Origin: an uncultured Pelagibacteraceae bacterium
GTDB taxonomy: Bacteria > Pseudomonadota > Alphaproteobacteria > Pelagibacterales > Pelagibacteraceae
Direction of reading: 5' to 3'
Assembly (NCBI GenBank): GCA_902591045.1
Contig: CACIZC010000001.1
Coordinates: 1 to 64,000, forward strand
Length of the DNA stretch: 64,000 bases
Positions within the stretch are counted from its first letter, which is position 1; every line of letters begins with the position of its first letter. Positions 43,932 to 53,280 of this stretch are shown here, one piece after another. Both the position numbers and the translations under genes were made by a program. The notes below the pieces were generated by a model. The model saw nothing but the letters and a program-made list of their open reading frames with translations. It made no database searches and was not told where the DNA came from.

Positions 43932-43962
43932 CATTGTGTAAATAAAACGGGGAACACATGCG

Positions 43963-45141
43963 ATGCGAAAATTTGATAACGTTAACGAATTAGTTAACAC
44001 TTTAAAGCCTGAGAATCCGGTTTATTGTATCAGGCCTAAGTCGATAGAAAAATCAGTAGATTTTTTTAAAAACAACTTTCCTGGAAAAGTTCTTTACGCT
44101 GTAAAGACTAACCCTAATGAAAAAATCATAAAAATTATTATTAATAATGGAATTAAAAATTTTGATGTAGCCTCAATTAACGAGGTAAAATTAATAAGAA
44201 AGATAGATAATAAAGTCAAAGTATACTTTATGCATACCGTGAAAAGCAAAGAGAGTATTAAGGAAGCATACTTTCAATATGATGTAAAAGATTTTGCTCT
44301 CGATACTAAAGATGAACTACTTAAAATTCTTGAGGCAACAAATAATGCTAAAGATTTAAATTTATACGTAAGAGTAGCCGTTTCAAATGAACATGCTGAA
44401 ATAGACTTGTCTAGAAAATTTGGTGCCTCGCCAAGCGAAGCGCTAGGGCTATTGCGACTTTGTAGGGAACATGGGAAAAAAGTAGGTTTAAGCTTTCATG
44501 TAGGTTCGCAGTGTATGCATAAAATTTCTTTTTCAAAAGGAATTGAAGAAATTGGAAATATAATTAAAAAAACAAAAATTGTTCCAGACATAATAAATAT
44601 AGGTGGGGGTTTTCCTTCTATATATCCAGATCTAATTCCAGAACCATTAGAAAATTATATGAATGAAATTAAAGAAGGATTAAAGAAATTGAAGATAGAA
44701 AAAATGCCAGAAGTATTTTGTGAACCTGGGCGTGCGCTTGTAGCAGAGTCGGGATCAACTATTGTAAAAGTTCTATTAAAGAAAAAACAAAAACTGTATA
44801 TCAATGATGGAACTTATGGTTCCTTGTTTGATGCTGGTGTGCCCAATTTTGTTTTACCATCAAAAATGATTACAAATGGAAGAATTGTTTCCAAAAAACT
44901 AACAGCTTTTAATTTCTATGGACCAACCTGCGATAGTCTCGATTATATGAAGGGACCCTTCTTGTTACCTAATAACATTAAAGAGGGAGATTATATTGAG
45001 CTTGGTCAACTTGGTGCCTATGGAATAACATTTAGAACAAAATTTAATGGTTTTTATTCAGATGGGATCTACCAAGTAGATGACAAACCTATTCTTTCGA
45101 TGTACGATCGTAAGGATAATGTCAATTACCTGGTTGCGTAA
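43963..45141 (+). CDS. group IV PLP-dependent ornithine/lysine-type decarboxylase
   Basis: A 392-residue alanine-racemase-fold decarboxylase. The PLP lysine is Lys48 in LYAVKTNPNE. HVGSQC, the glycine-rich NIGGGFPS, EPGRALVAES and the catalytic-cysteine region YGPTCDSLDY follow. This is the eukaryotic ODC/bacterial ornithine-lysine decarboxylase type. Ornithine or lysine is the likely substrate, giving putrescine or cadaverine. A second ATG five bases upstream is out of frame. It begins a three-gene polyamine unit, with one base shared with the next gene. Confidence 0.9.
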   Translation: MRKFDNVNELVNTLKPENPVYCIRPKSIEKSVDFFKNNFPGKVLYAVKTNPNEKIIKIIINNGIKNFDVASINEVKLIRKIDNKVKVYFMHTVKSKESIKEAYFQYDVKDFALDTKDELLKILEATNNAKDLNLYVRVAVSNEHAEIDLSRKFGASPSEALGLLRLCREHGKKVGLSFHVGSQCMHKISFSKGIEEIGNIIKKTKIVPDIINIGGGFPSIYPDLIPEPLENYMNEIKEGLKKLKIEKMPEVFCEPGRALVAESGSTIVKVLLKKKQKLYINDGTYGSLFDAGVPNFVLPSKMITNGRIVSKKLTAFNFYGPTCDSLDYMKGPFLLPNNIKEGDYIELGQLGAYGITFRTKFNGFYSDGIYQVDDKPILSMYDRKDNVNYLVA

Positions 45142-46187
45142 TGAATAAAAAAAATGGTCCTGCCCTAGGACATAATAAAAAATCACTATTAAAGTCAGAG
45201 GTAGAACACATAGACATAACGTCTTTTGATGCTAGAAAAATTGTTGAGTCTATGAAAAAAATGTCCTTTACATCAAGGGACACTGCAAAAGCAGCTGAGA
45301 TTTATAATGAGATGATAAAAGATAAAAATTGTTCGATATTTTTAACAATTGCTGGTTCAACTTCTGCTGGGGGATGCATGAAACTATATTCTGATTTAGT
45401 TAAGTACAATATGGTTGATGCTATTGTAGCTACCGGAGCTTCTATAATTGATATGGATTTTTTTGAAGCATTAGGCTTTAAGCATTATCAGGGTGATCAA
45501 TTTCAAAATGATAAAATTTTAAGAGAGAATTATATAGATAGAATATATGATACCTATATAGACGAAGAACAGTTACAAATTTGTGATAAAACCATATGTG
45601 AAATAGCTAATAAATTACCCCCTAAAGCCTATACCTCTAGAGAGTTCATTAAAGAAATGGGTAAGTATTTAAAGAAAAATGGAAAAAAGAAAAATTCATT
45701 AATTGAAGTTGCTTATGATCATAATGTTCCAATATTTTGTCCAGCATTTACCGATAGTTCTGCTGGTTTTGGTCTGGTAATGCACCAGGAGCAAAATCCA
45801 TCTAAACACATTACGATAGATTCGATAAGGGAATTTAGAGAACTCACAGAAATCAAACTAAAATCTCAAGATTCTGGCCTATTAATGGTTGGCGGAGGAG
45901 TTCCAAAGAATTTTGTTCAAGATACAGTGGTTTGCGCTGAACTCCTGGGTAAAAAAGTTGATATGCATAAGTATGCTATACAAATAACTGTTGCTGACGC
46001 AAGAGATGGAGCTTGTAGCAGCTCTACATTAAAGGAAGCAAGTTCTTGGGGAAAGGTTGACACTTCCAAAGAGCAGATGGTTTTTGCAGAAGCTACGAGT
46101 GTACTACCTTTAATTGCAAGCGATGCTTATCACAACAAATTTTGGCAAAATAGAGAAAGAAAAAATTTTTCAAATCTATTCGGATAA
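45141..46187 (+). CDS. deoxyhypusine synthase-like protein (homospermidine synthase type)
   Basis: A 348-residue NAD-dependent aminobutyl transferase of the DHS family. The nucleotide-binding and active regions are LTIAGSTSAGGCM, VDAIVATGASI, and the imine lysine Lys305 in SSWGKVDTS, equivalent to human Lys329. Other signatures include VPIFCPAFTDSSAGFGL and EATSVLPLIASDAYH. Bacteria have no eIF5A, so such homologues are thought to make homospermidine or related polyamines from putrescine-type donors. It sits between the decarboxylase and agmatinase, which supports that role. Confidence 0.88.
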   Translation: MNKKNGPALGHNKKSLLKSEVEHIDITSFDARKIVESMKKMSFTSRDTAKAAEIYNEMIKDKNCSIFLTIAGSTSAGGCMKLYSDLVKYNMVDAIVATGASIIDMDFFEALGFKHYQGDQFQNDKILRENYIDRIYDTYIDEEQLQICDKTICEIANKLPPKAYTSREFIKEMGKYLKKNGKKKNSLIEVAYDHNVPIFCPAFTDSSAGFGLVMHQEQNPSKHITIDSIREFRELTEIKLKSQDSGLLMVGGGVPKNFVQDTVVCAELLGKKVDMHKYAIQITVADARDGACSSSTLKEASSWGKVDTSKEQMVFAEATSVLPLIASDAYHNKFWQNRERKNFSNLFG

Positions 46188-46190
46188 AAA

Positions 46191-47075
46191 TTGAATTATC
46201 TATCTAACAAACAGGGTTTTTTGGGAATTGACAATAAATTCAAAATAAAAGAGAAAGCTGTCATTGTACCTTTTGGATTAGAAAAAACAGTTAGTTATGG
46301 TGGCGGAACCAAAAATGGGCCTAAAGAAATAATTAAAGCATCACATCAAGTTGAGTTATTTGATGAAGACTTAAATTGTGATCCTTACAAAAAAATTGGT
46401 ATTAAAACAATTAAACCTTTTCCAATTAAAAAAAGAATGGATGAGGCTCTAAAACAAATTGAAAAAGTTAATGAATCTTTGTTGAAAAAAAATATATTTC
46501 CTATGATATTGGGTGGCGAACATTCAATCACTCCTGGCTGTATTAGGCCTTTTATGAAAAAATTTAATAAACTTTGTTTGCTACATTTTGATGCACATGC
46601 TGATTTAAGGCAAAGTTATAATGGAAATAAATTTTCTCATGCATCAGCAATTAGGAGATGCTTGGATTATAAAAATGTCAGCGTCATATCTTTTGGCATA
46701 AGAAATATATCTAGTGGTGAAATGACTTATTTAAAAAAGAATAAAAAAAGAATAAATATTTTTTGGGCAAAAGATAAAAAAAAATGGAATTTAAATCTTT
46801 TTAAAAAACTAATAAAAAACAAACATGTTTATATTACCTTTGACGTTGATGGGTTTGATTCAAGCCTGATGCCCGCAACTGGCACACCAGAACCTGGTGG
46901 GCTATTCTGGGATGAAACAATAGAAATTATAAAAATTGCATCTAAGTATTCTAAAATAGTTGGTGCAGATATAAATGAACTTGCTCCTATAAAAGGATTC
47001 CCAAGTTACAATTTTTTAGCTGCAAAACTAGCTTATAAAATCCTCTCTTATAAATTTATAAATTTCAAATTATAA
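46191..47075 (+). CDS. speB: agmatinase/ureohydrolase family protein
   Basis: A 294-residue dimanganese hydrolase. The metal ligands are His in GGEHSIT, Asp/His/Asp in HFDAHADLR and the two Asp in TFDVDGFDSS, all intact. The closing ADINELAP motif is present. Agmatinase gives putrescine and urea; related enzymes act on aminopropyl- or aminobutyl-agmatine, and that cannot be separated by sequence. The start is TTG at 46191, three bases after the previous stop. The end overlaps the opposing regB by 11 bases. Confidence 0.88.
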   Translation: MNYLSNKQGFLGIDNKFKIKEKAVIVPFGLEKTVSYGGGTKNGPKEIIKASHQVELFDEDLNCDPYKKIGIKTIKPFPIKKRMDEALKQIEKVNESLLKKNIFPMILGGEHSITPGCIRPFMKKFNKLCLLHFDAHADLRQSYNGNKFSHASAIRRCLDYKNVSVISFGIRNISSGEMTYLKKNKKRINIFWAKDKKKWNLNLFKKLIKNKHVYITFDVDGFDSSLMPATGTPEPGGLFWDETIEIIKIASKYSKIVGADINELAPIKGFPSYNFLAAKLAYKILSYKFINFKL

Positions 47076-48345
47076 TATCAGAAGTCTTCCAGAATATTTT
47101 CACTAGAGCGCCTCCCTTCTCTAGGTTTGAAAAATCAAGAGAAGCTTTTTTTCTCTCGAGAAGAGTCTTTCCTATAAAAGTTCCCAATCCTAAACCAGCT
47201 TTAGAACTTAAATTTTCTGAACTAGTTGCGATGTAAGGTTGGCCAATTCTCTGAGAAATGTCCTCAGGAAAACCAGGACCATCATCAAAAATACTTATTT
47301 TAACTTCTTTGGAATTAGTATCCAAATGCACAGTTACCTTGCTTTTTGAAAATTTTACTGCATTTCCAATAAAGTTACGAATGCCAGAAGTTATTTCTAC
47401 AGATCTATTGATTAATACTTCTTCCTTGGCATTATCTAAAATTAAAATAATTTTTTTTTCTGATATTTCTTGAAATGATCTTATAATTTCAATAAGTAAA
47501 TTTTTTACAGTAATCTGGCTAATAAATTTATCATCTTCGATTTTAGCCTTGGATATATTTTTGAGTATTTCGCTGCATCTTTTAGCTTGGCTCAATAATA
47601 AATCAATATCTTTTGAATATTTTGGGTTTTCGATAATTTCTTTTTTTAACTCTTTTGCAATCACCGTTATTGTCGATAAAGGGGTACCAAGAGAGTGCAC
47701 GGCTGCAGCTGCTTGTAATCCGATAGATTCTAATTCATGTTCTTTTGCCAATATAGATTCTAACTCTTTTAAAGCTTCTGACCTTTTTCGCGTCTCTTGT
47801 CCAAATCTAGCACCAAAATAGGTTAAAAAAACTAGAACAATAAGTACTGCAAAAGGTATTGAGTATAAATAGTAGTCTGGTACATGAAAATGTAAATTCC
47901 CAGGATGAGGTAAAGGTAAGTGATAAAATGAAATTAATAACAAAAATAATATTGTAGCTAATACTAATATGAATGTATTTTTAATAGTTAGCAAGGTAGA
48001 AGATATTATCGAGGGTACAATTAAAAAAATTACAAAAGGATTTTTTATGCCGCCAGTTAAAAACAACAAAAAAGACAGCTGAAAAAGATCATAAAATAAA
48101 AAAATTGTTGAATCTAAAGTACTTAATTCATTTTTTTTAAACCAAAAAAGTAAGTAGATATTAGTTATTCCTCCAAAAAAAATTATTAAGAAACAGTAAA
48201 GAATGGGTAGTTCAAAATTAAAAATGAAATAAACTATACAAATTGCAATTAATTGACCAATTATAGCTATCCATCTTAAAATAACTAAAGTTTTTTTTTC
48301 TAACTTTAAATTCTCTTCATTTCCGAAGAGGCCAGGCAAATTCAT
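47065..48345 (-). CDS. regB: redox sensor histidine kinase RegB/ActS/PrrB
   Basis: A 426-residue kinase with six membrane spans in residues about 20-190 and no periplasmic domain. The H-box is AAAVHSLGTPLSTIT, the RegB variant of HELGTPL, and a cysteine follows in SQAKRCSEILKNI, at the place of the redox-active Cys of Rhodobacter RegB. The ATPase part has IRNFIGNAVKFSKS, IFDDGPGFP and GLGLGTFIGKTLLER. It pairs with regA at 43.2 kb. The gene lies directly downstream of gyrB on the same strand (three-base gap). Confidence 0.9.
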   Translation of the reverse strand: MNLPGLFGNEENLKLEKKTLVILRWIAIIGQLIAICIVYFIFNFELPILYCFLIIFFGGITNIYLLFWFKKNELSTLDSTIFLFYDLFQLSFLLFLTGGIKNPFVIFLIVPSIISSTLLTIKNTFILVLATILFLLLISFYHLPLPHPGNLHFHVPDYYLYSIPFAVLIVLVFLTYFGARFGQETRKRSEALKELESILAKEHELESIGLQAAAAVHSLGTPLSTITVIAKELKKEIIENPKYSKDIDLLLSQAKRCSEILKNISKAKIEDDKFISQITVKNLLIEIIRSFQEISEKKIILILDNAKEEVLINRSVEITSGIRNFIGNAVKFSKSKVTVHLDTNSKEVKISIFDDGPGFPEDISQRIGQPYIATSSENLSSKAGLGLGTFIGKTLLERKKASLDFSNLEKGGALVKIFWKTSDIII

Positions 48346-48348
48346 ATG

Positions 48349-50418
48349 TTAAATATCTAGATTTTCGACTTCTAAAGCTTTGCTGGTTATAAAATCTTTT
48401 CTAGGTGCTACTTCATCTCCCATCAATATTTTAATTATATTTTGATCTTCTTTGGACTTGTCTTTGGTGCCCTTAGAATATTGAACTCTGAGTAAATTTC
48501 TATTTTCTGGATCCAAAGTTGTTTGCCAAAGCTCTTCTGGGTTCATTTCTCCTAAACCCTTAAATCTTTGTATGTTTAACTTTTCTTTTTCATCAGCAAT
48601 AAATTTTTCAATTTGGTTTTTTTTCATTTTTTTTATATCTTTATTATTTGATTTAAAAATATATTTTTCTAATTCTTTCTCATTTTTAATATAAATACTT
48701 TTTGTTCCCTTTGTAATTTTAAATAACGGAGGTTGAGCTAAATAAAGATGGCCTTTTTCTATTAATTCATTAAAGGGTTTGTTGTTAAAAAATGTGAGCA
48801 ACAAAGTTCTAATGTGAGATCCGTCTACGTCAGCATCGGTCATAATAATGATTTTTTCATACCTTAAATCTTCTATATTGAAACTTGTAGATCCTGTACC
48901 CAGAGCATTTATTAAAGTGACTATTTCGTTTGAAGACATCATTTTAGATAATGTTCTATTTTCAGTACTGCCATTAGCTCCGTTTCTTTTTTTGTTTTCG
49001 TTTATATAGGTGTTCAAAATTTTTCCCCTCAATGGAAGAACTGCTTGGAATTCTCTTTTTCTACCTTGTTTGGCAGAACCTCCTGCGGAATCTCCCTCTA
49101 CTATAAATAATTCAGTCCCTTCCATTGATGAAATTTGACAGTCTGCCAATTTTCCAGGAAGTCCTGATAGCTCCAGTGATCCTTTTCTTCTAACGCTATC
49201 TCTTGCTTTTCTTGCAAGATCTCTGGCTATTGCTGCTTGTAAAACTTTATCTAGAACTACTCTTATAACTGAAGGATTCTGATCAAACCAGATAGATACT
49301 TTTTCGGTTACAATTGACTCAACTATATTTCTAATTTCTGAAGAGACAAGCTTGTCTTTTGTTTGAGAAGAAAATTTTGGATCAGGCATTTTAACTGATA
49401 AAATAGCTGTTAACCCCTCCTTTATATCTTCACCTCCTATGGTCACTTTGTTTTTCTTGTTTAAATTTTTTTCTGATGCATATTTATTTATTATTCTCGT
49501 TAAAGCACTTCTAAAACCAAGAAGATGTGTACCTCCATCTCGCTGATGAATGTTGTTTGTAAAGGCCATGACTTCCTCAGAAAACGCTGCATTCCATTGA
49601 AAAGAGCATTCTACTGTTACGTCTTTTTTCTCACCTTTTAGATATACTGGTTTTTTAAAAACAGCTTTTTCATTTTTGTTGATTAATAATGATTTTTTCT
49701 GATCTAAAAACGTTACAAATTCTCCAACTCCACCATCATATTTATGCTCGTAAACCTTAGCTTTAGCGTGTGTCTCATCTACTAAATTGATTTTTAGACC
49801 CTTGTTTAAAAAAGCCAATTCCCTCATTTTTTTTTGTAGTGTAGCTAGGCTAAATTTAATATTTGTAAAAATATCTTTTGAAGGAAGAAAATTTATTTTT
49901 GTTCCTGATTGTTTTGTTTTTCTCAAAAACTTAATAGAATTTAAGGCTTTACCATTTTTGAAAGAAATAAAATATTCTTTTTGATCTCTTGATATAGTTA
50001 AGTCTAGCTTTTCTGACAGAGCATTAACGACTGAAACTCCAACTCCATGCAAACCACCAGATACCTTGTAGGAATTTTGGTCAAATTTACCTCCTGCATG
50101 TAATTGAGTCATAATAACCTCTGCTGCAGATTTTTTCTCACCCTTGTGAAGGTCTACAGGAATACCTCTTCCATCATCCTCTACTGTCACAGAATTATTT
50201 TTGTGTATTGTTACAGTTATATTTTTACAAAAACCTACTATGGCCTCATCAATGGAATTGTCTACCACCTCAAAAACCATGTGATGCAAACCTGATCCGT
50301 CATCAGTATCACCAATATACATACCTGGTCTCTTACGAACGGCCTCTAAACCTTTTAAAACTTTTATGGAATCTGCTTTATAACCGGCAGAAGAACTGTT
50401 TTTTTGAATATTAGTCAT
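48349..50418 (-). CDS. gyrB: DNA gyrase subunit B, short form
   Basis: A 689-residue type II topoisomerase subunit. The GHKL ATPase has EVVDNSIDEA, DDGRGIPVD and GGLHGVGVSVVNALS. The TOPRIM domain has EGDSAGGSAKQGR and DADVDGSHI. The ~160-residue insertion found in E. coli GyrB between the TOPRIM domain and the QRFKGLGEMNPEELW tail is almost absent here, leaving only a ~40-residue link. So the protein is nearer the Gram-positive length. The tail LWQTTLDPENRNLLRV is typical of GyrB, and the position beside dnaN and dnaA favours gyrB over parE. Confidence 0.93.
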   Translation of the reverse strand: MTNIQKNSSSAGYKADSIKVLKGLEAVRKRPGMYIGDTDDGSGLHHMVFEVVDNSIDEAIVGFCKNITVTIHKNNSVTVEDDGRGIPVDLHKGEKKSAAEVIMTQLHAGGKFDQNSYKVSGGLHGVGVSVVNALSEKLDLTISRDQKEYFISFKNGKALNSIKFLRKTKQSGTKINFLPSKDIFTNIKFSLATLQKKMRELAFLNKGLKINLVDETHAKAKVYEHKYDGGVGEFVTFLDQKKSLLINKNEKAVFKKPVYLKGEKKDVTVECSFQWNAAFSEEVMAFTNNIHQRDGGTHLLGFRSALTRIINKYASEKNLNKKNKVTIGGEDIKEGLTAILSVKMPDPKFSSQTKDKLVSSEIRNIVESIVTEKVSIWFDQNPSVIRVVLDKVLQAAIARDLARKARDSVRRKGSLELSGLPGKLADCQISSMEGTELFIVEGDSAGGSAKQGRKREFQAVLPLRGKILNTYINENKKRNGANGSTENRTLSKMMSSNEIVTLINALGTGSTSFNIEDLRYEKIIIMTDADVDGSHIRTLLLTFFNNKPFNELIEKGHLYLAQPPLFKITKGTKSIYIKNEKELEKYIFKSNNKDIKKMKKNQIEKFIADEKEKLNIQRFKGLGEMNPEELWQTTLDPENRNLLRVQYSKGTKDKSKEDQNIIKILMGDEVAPRKDFITSKALEVENLDI

Positions 50419-50549
50419 TTTTTTGAAAAACTAAGTATATCATTTTTTTCTAACGATATAAAACCCATCTAAAAGAGAATGGTAAATAATCATTGGGGTG
50501 TAAGCATAATAGGAGAAAAATAAAATTTATTTACTAAAATTCACAAAAT

Positions 50550-51665
50550 TTAAATTTTCATGGGCATAATTACAAAATAACTTTGTTTATCAAGATTATC
50601 CTGTATTAAAACTGGTGAAGCAGCATCATTTAAATTCATCACTAATTTTTCATCTTCTATTTCAGATGCAATATCTAGTAAATATCTGGAGTTAAAACTT
50701 ACGGTTAGGTCTTCAGAATTATAGTTTGCTTTTAAACCTTCTTTTCCTTCTCCCGATGAGGAACTATTCACAAATAGTTGTATGAAATCTTTGGCCAGAG
50801 TTATCTTAACGCCTTCTTTTCTATCTAAAGAAACCGTTGTAACTCTCTCGATTGAGCTTATAAAATCTTTCGCATTTACTGATAATGTTTTATTATTATT
50901 TTTTGGAACAACTTTATTATAATCAGGAAACTTTCCATCAATTATTTTAGAAACTATTTTAGCTTTTCCTATTTTAAATTGAATTTTTGTGTCACTTGTA
51001 TTAAGTAAAATTTTTTCATTAGTATCTTGCAATAAATTACATAATTGAAATACAGTTTTTTTCGGCAAAATGAAAGATTTGAAGTTATCTAAATTTTCAA
51101 CAGGCATGCTACTTGATGATAATCTGTGACTATCGGTTGCTACTCCAGTTAGATATGATCTTTTATTTGAAACGGTTGGGTGGATATATATGCCATTCAA
51201 ATAATGTCTTGTTTCATCATTTGACATAGATATTTTCGTTTTATTTAATAAAGACAGAAATTTTTCTTTATCTAAATTAATATCATCCGATTTAAAATCA
51301 TCCGAAAAATTTGGAAAATTATCAGTAGGCAGACATAGCAGGTTAAATTTAGAGCTCTCTGCAGAAATACTAAGTTTATTTTGATTTTGTAAACTAAAAA
51401 TTACATCTAAATTAGAAGGTAGTTTTCTTAAAAGATCATACAATACTGCTGCAGAAGTTGTGGTAGCGCCTTCTTTTTCTACTTTTAGATCAGATATTTC
51501 GTCATGAAAAATTAAATCTAAATCTGTTGCAACTACATTAAGTTTTTTGTCTTTAATCTGTAAAAGAACGTTAGAAAGAATTGGTAGTGTATTTTTTCTC
51601 TCAATTATATTGTGCGCAACATTTAACGATTTAAGTAAAATGTCTCTTTTTATCTGAAATTGCAT
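50550..51665 (-). CDS. dnaN: DNA polymerase III beta sliding clamp
   Basis: A 371-residue clamp of three repeated domains that tethers Pol III and partners to DNA. The N-terminus is MQFQIKRDILLKSLNVAHNIIERKNTLPILSNVLL. The second domain has KLLNKTKISMSNDETRHYLNGIYIHP, followed by TDSHRLSSSSMP. The C-terminal MPMKI end is the conserved peptide-binding region. It lies one base from dnaA; recF, normally next, is absent. The 131 bases before gyrB hold no gene or tRNA. Confidence 0.96.
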   Translation of the reverse strand: MQFQIKRDILLKSLNVAHNIIERKNTLPILSNVLLQIKDKKLNVVATDLDLIFHDEISDLKVEKEGATTTSAAVLYDLLRKLPSNLDVIFSLQNQNKLSISAESSKFNLLCLPTDNFPNFSDDFKSDDINLDKEKFLSLLNKTKISMSNDETRHYLNGIYIHPTVSNKRSYLTGVATDSHRLSSSSMPVENLDNFKSFILPKKTVFQLCNLLQDTNEKILLNTSDTKIQFKIGKAKIVSKIIDGKFPDYNKVVPKNNNKTLSVNAKDFISSIERVTTVSLDRKEGVKITLAKDFIQLFVNSSSSGEGKEGLKANYNSEDLTVSFNSRYLLDIASEIEDEKLVMNLNDAASPVLIQDNLDKQSYFVIMPMKI

Positions 51666-51666
51666 T

Positions 51667-53058
51667 TTATTCGCTTAATATTAATGACCTTATTTCTTCA
51701 ATATTTTTCTTCATTTCTGCATTGTTTTTTGAAAGTCTATCAATAGTTTTTACCGCATGTATCACTGTGGTGTGATCTCTGTTTGCAAATTTTCTTCCTA
51801 TCTCGGGCAAAGATCTAGTGGTAAGTTTTTTAGCTAAATACATTGCGATTTGTCTAGGTCTGGCTAAAGGTCGTGATCTACGCTGGGAGAGCATTTCTTC
51901 CAAGTTTATACTAAAAAAATTTGAAGTTACATTTTGTATTTTATCGATGCTTATAACTTTTGTGCTATTATAAGCATCTTTTAAAATTATCTTACAATCA
52001 TTAATATTTAATTTTCTATTGTTCATCTTACTAAAAGCTACAATTCTATTGAATACCCCAATCAATTCTCTAATATTTGATCTTGTATCTTTCGCTATAT
52101 ATTCAATTACTTCGTCGCTTAAATTTGGATATTCTTGAAATGACTGTTGAAATTCCTCTATCTTTTTTTTCAGAATGTTTAATTTAAGATCGTAGTCAGG
52201 TTGACCTATATCCACCACCAGTCCTCCTGAAAGTCTGGATTTTATTCTGTCCTGAACTCTGTCCAGTTTATTAGGAGGTCTATCAGAAGAAATAATAATT
52301 TGGGAACTTTTTTCGAAAAGGCTATTAAAAGTATGAAAAAATTCTTCTTGGAGACCCTCTTTTCCTCTAATAAATTGTATATCATCAATTATAAAAACAT
52401 TTGCTTTTCTAAAAAAATCCTTAAAACTAACCATCTCATTTTTCTTTATTGATTTAATAAATTGATACATAAATCGTTCTGCTGAAATAAACATTACGTT
52501 ATTATTACTACTTAATTCTAAACCTATTGCATTCATCAAATGTGTCTTGCCAAGACCAACTCCTCCATAAATGAATAAAGGATTATATAAAGACAATTGA
52601 GAACATATTTTTTTTGCAGATAAGTAGCTTATTTTATTACTACGCCCAACAACAAAGTTATCAAAACTCAATTTTTGGTTAAGTCTGTTATAGTTCAAGA
52701 TTGATTCTTTCATTTCTGTTATTTTACTTTTTGCTGAACTCAAAGATAAAGTTTGGTCTTCAGCTTTATCTTTCTCTATGATTTTAAATTCTATTCTGTT
52801 TATGCTTATTTTGTATTTTTGTATTTCAGTTAATATTTTATCTGCATATCTAGACGTAATCCAATCTCTAAAAAATCTAGTAGGGACGCCTAAGACTACA
52901 TAATGATTGTATTCGTTTTGTAACGAAATATTTTTAAGCCAACTTGTATAAACTTCTGATCCAAAAGATTTTTCAAAACTACTTTGAACTTTTGTCCAGT
53001 TCAGTTCACTTTCTTCAGAAAGATTTATTGAGTTCGTTTTTAAAGAATTTCTGTCCAT
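51667..53058 (-). CDS. dnaA: chromosomal replication initiator DnaA
   Basis: A 463-residue AAA+ initiator. Domain I is about 20-90 (WTKVQSSFEKSFGSEVYTSW, VLGVPTRFF). Walker A is YGGVGLGKTHLMNAIG, Walker B is NVFIIDDIQFI, and the sensor II region RELIGVFNRIVAF is present. The DNA-box-binding signature is RPRQIAMYLAKKLTTRSLPEIGRKFANRDHTTVIHA. It sits in the dnaA-dnaN-gyrB cluster. Upstream are 222 AT-rich bases that may hold the origin. Confidence 0.97.
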   Translation of the reverse strand: MDRNSLKTNSINLSEESELNWTKVQSSFEKSFGSEVYTSWLKNISLQNEYNHYVVLGVPTRFFRDWITSRYADKILTEIQKYKISINRIEFKIIEKDKAEDQTLSLSSAKSKITEMKESILNYNRLNQKLSFDNFVVGRSNKISYLSAKKICSQLSLYNPLFIYGGVGLGKTHLMNAIGLELSSNNNVMFISAERFMYQFIKSIKKNEMVSFKDFFRKANVFIIDDIQFIRGKEGLQEEFFHTFNSLFEKSSQIIISSDRPPNKLDRVQDRIKSRLSGGLVVDIGQPDYDLKLNILKKKIEEFQQSFQEYPNLSDEVIEYIAKDTRSNIRELIGVFNRIVAFSKMNNRKLNINDCKIILKDAYNSTKVISIDKIQNVTSNFFSINLEEMLSQRRSRPLARPRQIAMYLAKKLTTRSLPEIGRKFANRDHTTVIHAVKTIDRLSKNNAEMKKNIEEIRSLILSE

Positions 53059-53280
53059 GTTAAAATAAATAAAGAAATTATTTTCTATAAGTAACAGTTT
53101 TTTATTTCAATATTTTTTTTTAAAAAAAAAAAAAATAAATCGACTTTGGTTGTAGTATAATCGTTAAAAGAGAAAAAAAATAAATTCAACTTTGAATAAC
53201 TATTTTCTATATTTGGTTTTAAAAAAAATAAAATAAAAAAAATATTTCTGATCTGAATGACAACTATAAATTGATTACAA
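53059..53280. other. 222-base AT-rich spacer between dnaA and rpsT, possible replication origin
   Basis: No gene, tRNA or terminator is convincing here. The DNA is about 85% A+T. It includes a run with many A near 53119-53140 and a T/A switch point near 53120-53122. Two near-repeats, ATAAATCGACTTTGG (53135-53149) and ATAAATTCAACTTTGA (53180-53195), lie about 46 bases apart. No consensus TTATCCACA DnaA box was found. Promoters for dnaA and possibly the leader of rpsT should also be here. Confidence 0.35.

Noticed and set aside
43805-43962. Possible speF regulatory RNA upstream of the decarboxylase
   Set aside because: The space is too short for the described motif and no conserved core was recognised; kept only as a weak hairpin leader.
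53149-53170. GGTTGTAGTATAATCGTTAA resembles the 5' part of a tRNA D-arm
   Set aside because: No matching anticodon arm, T-arm or acceptor stem follows; it is AT-rich chance or a promoter-like element.
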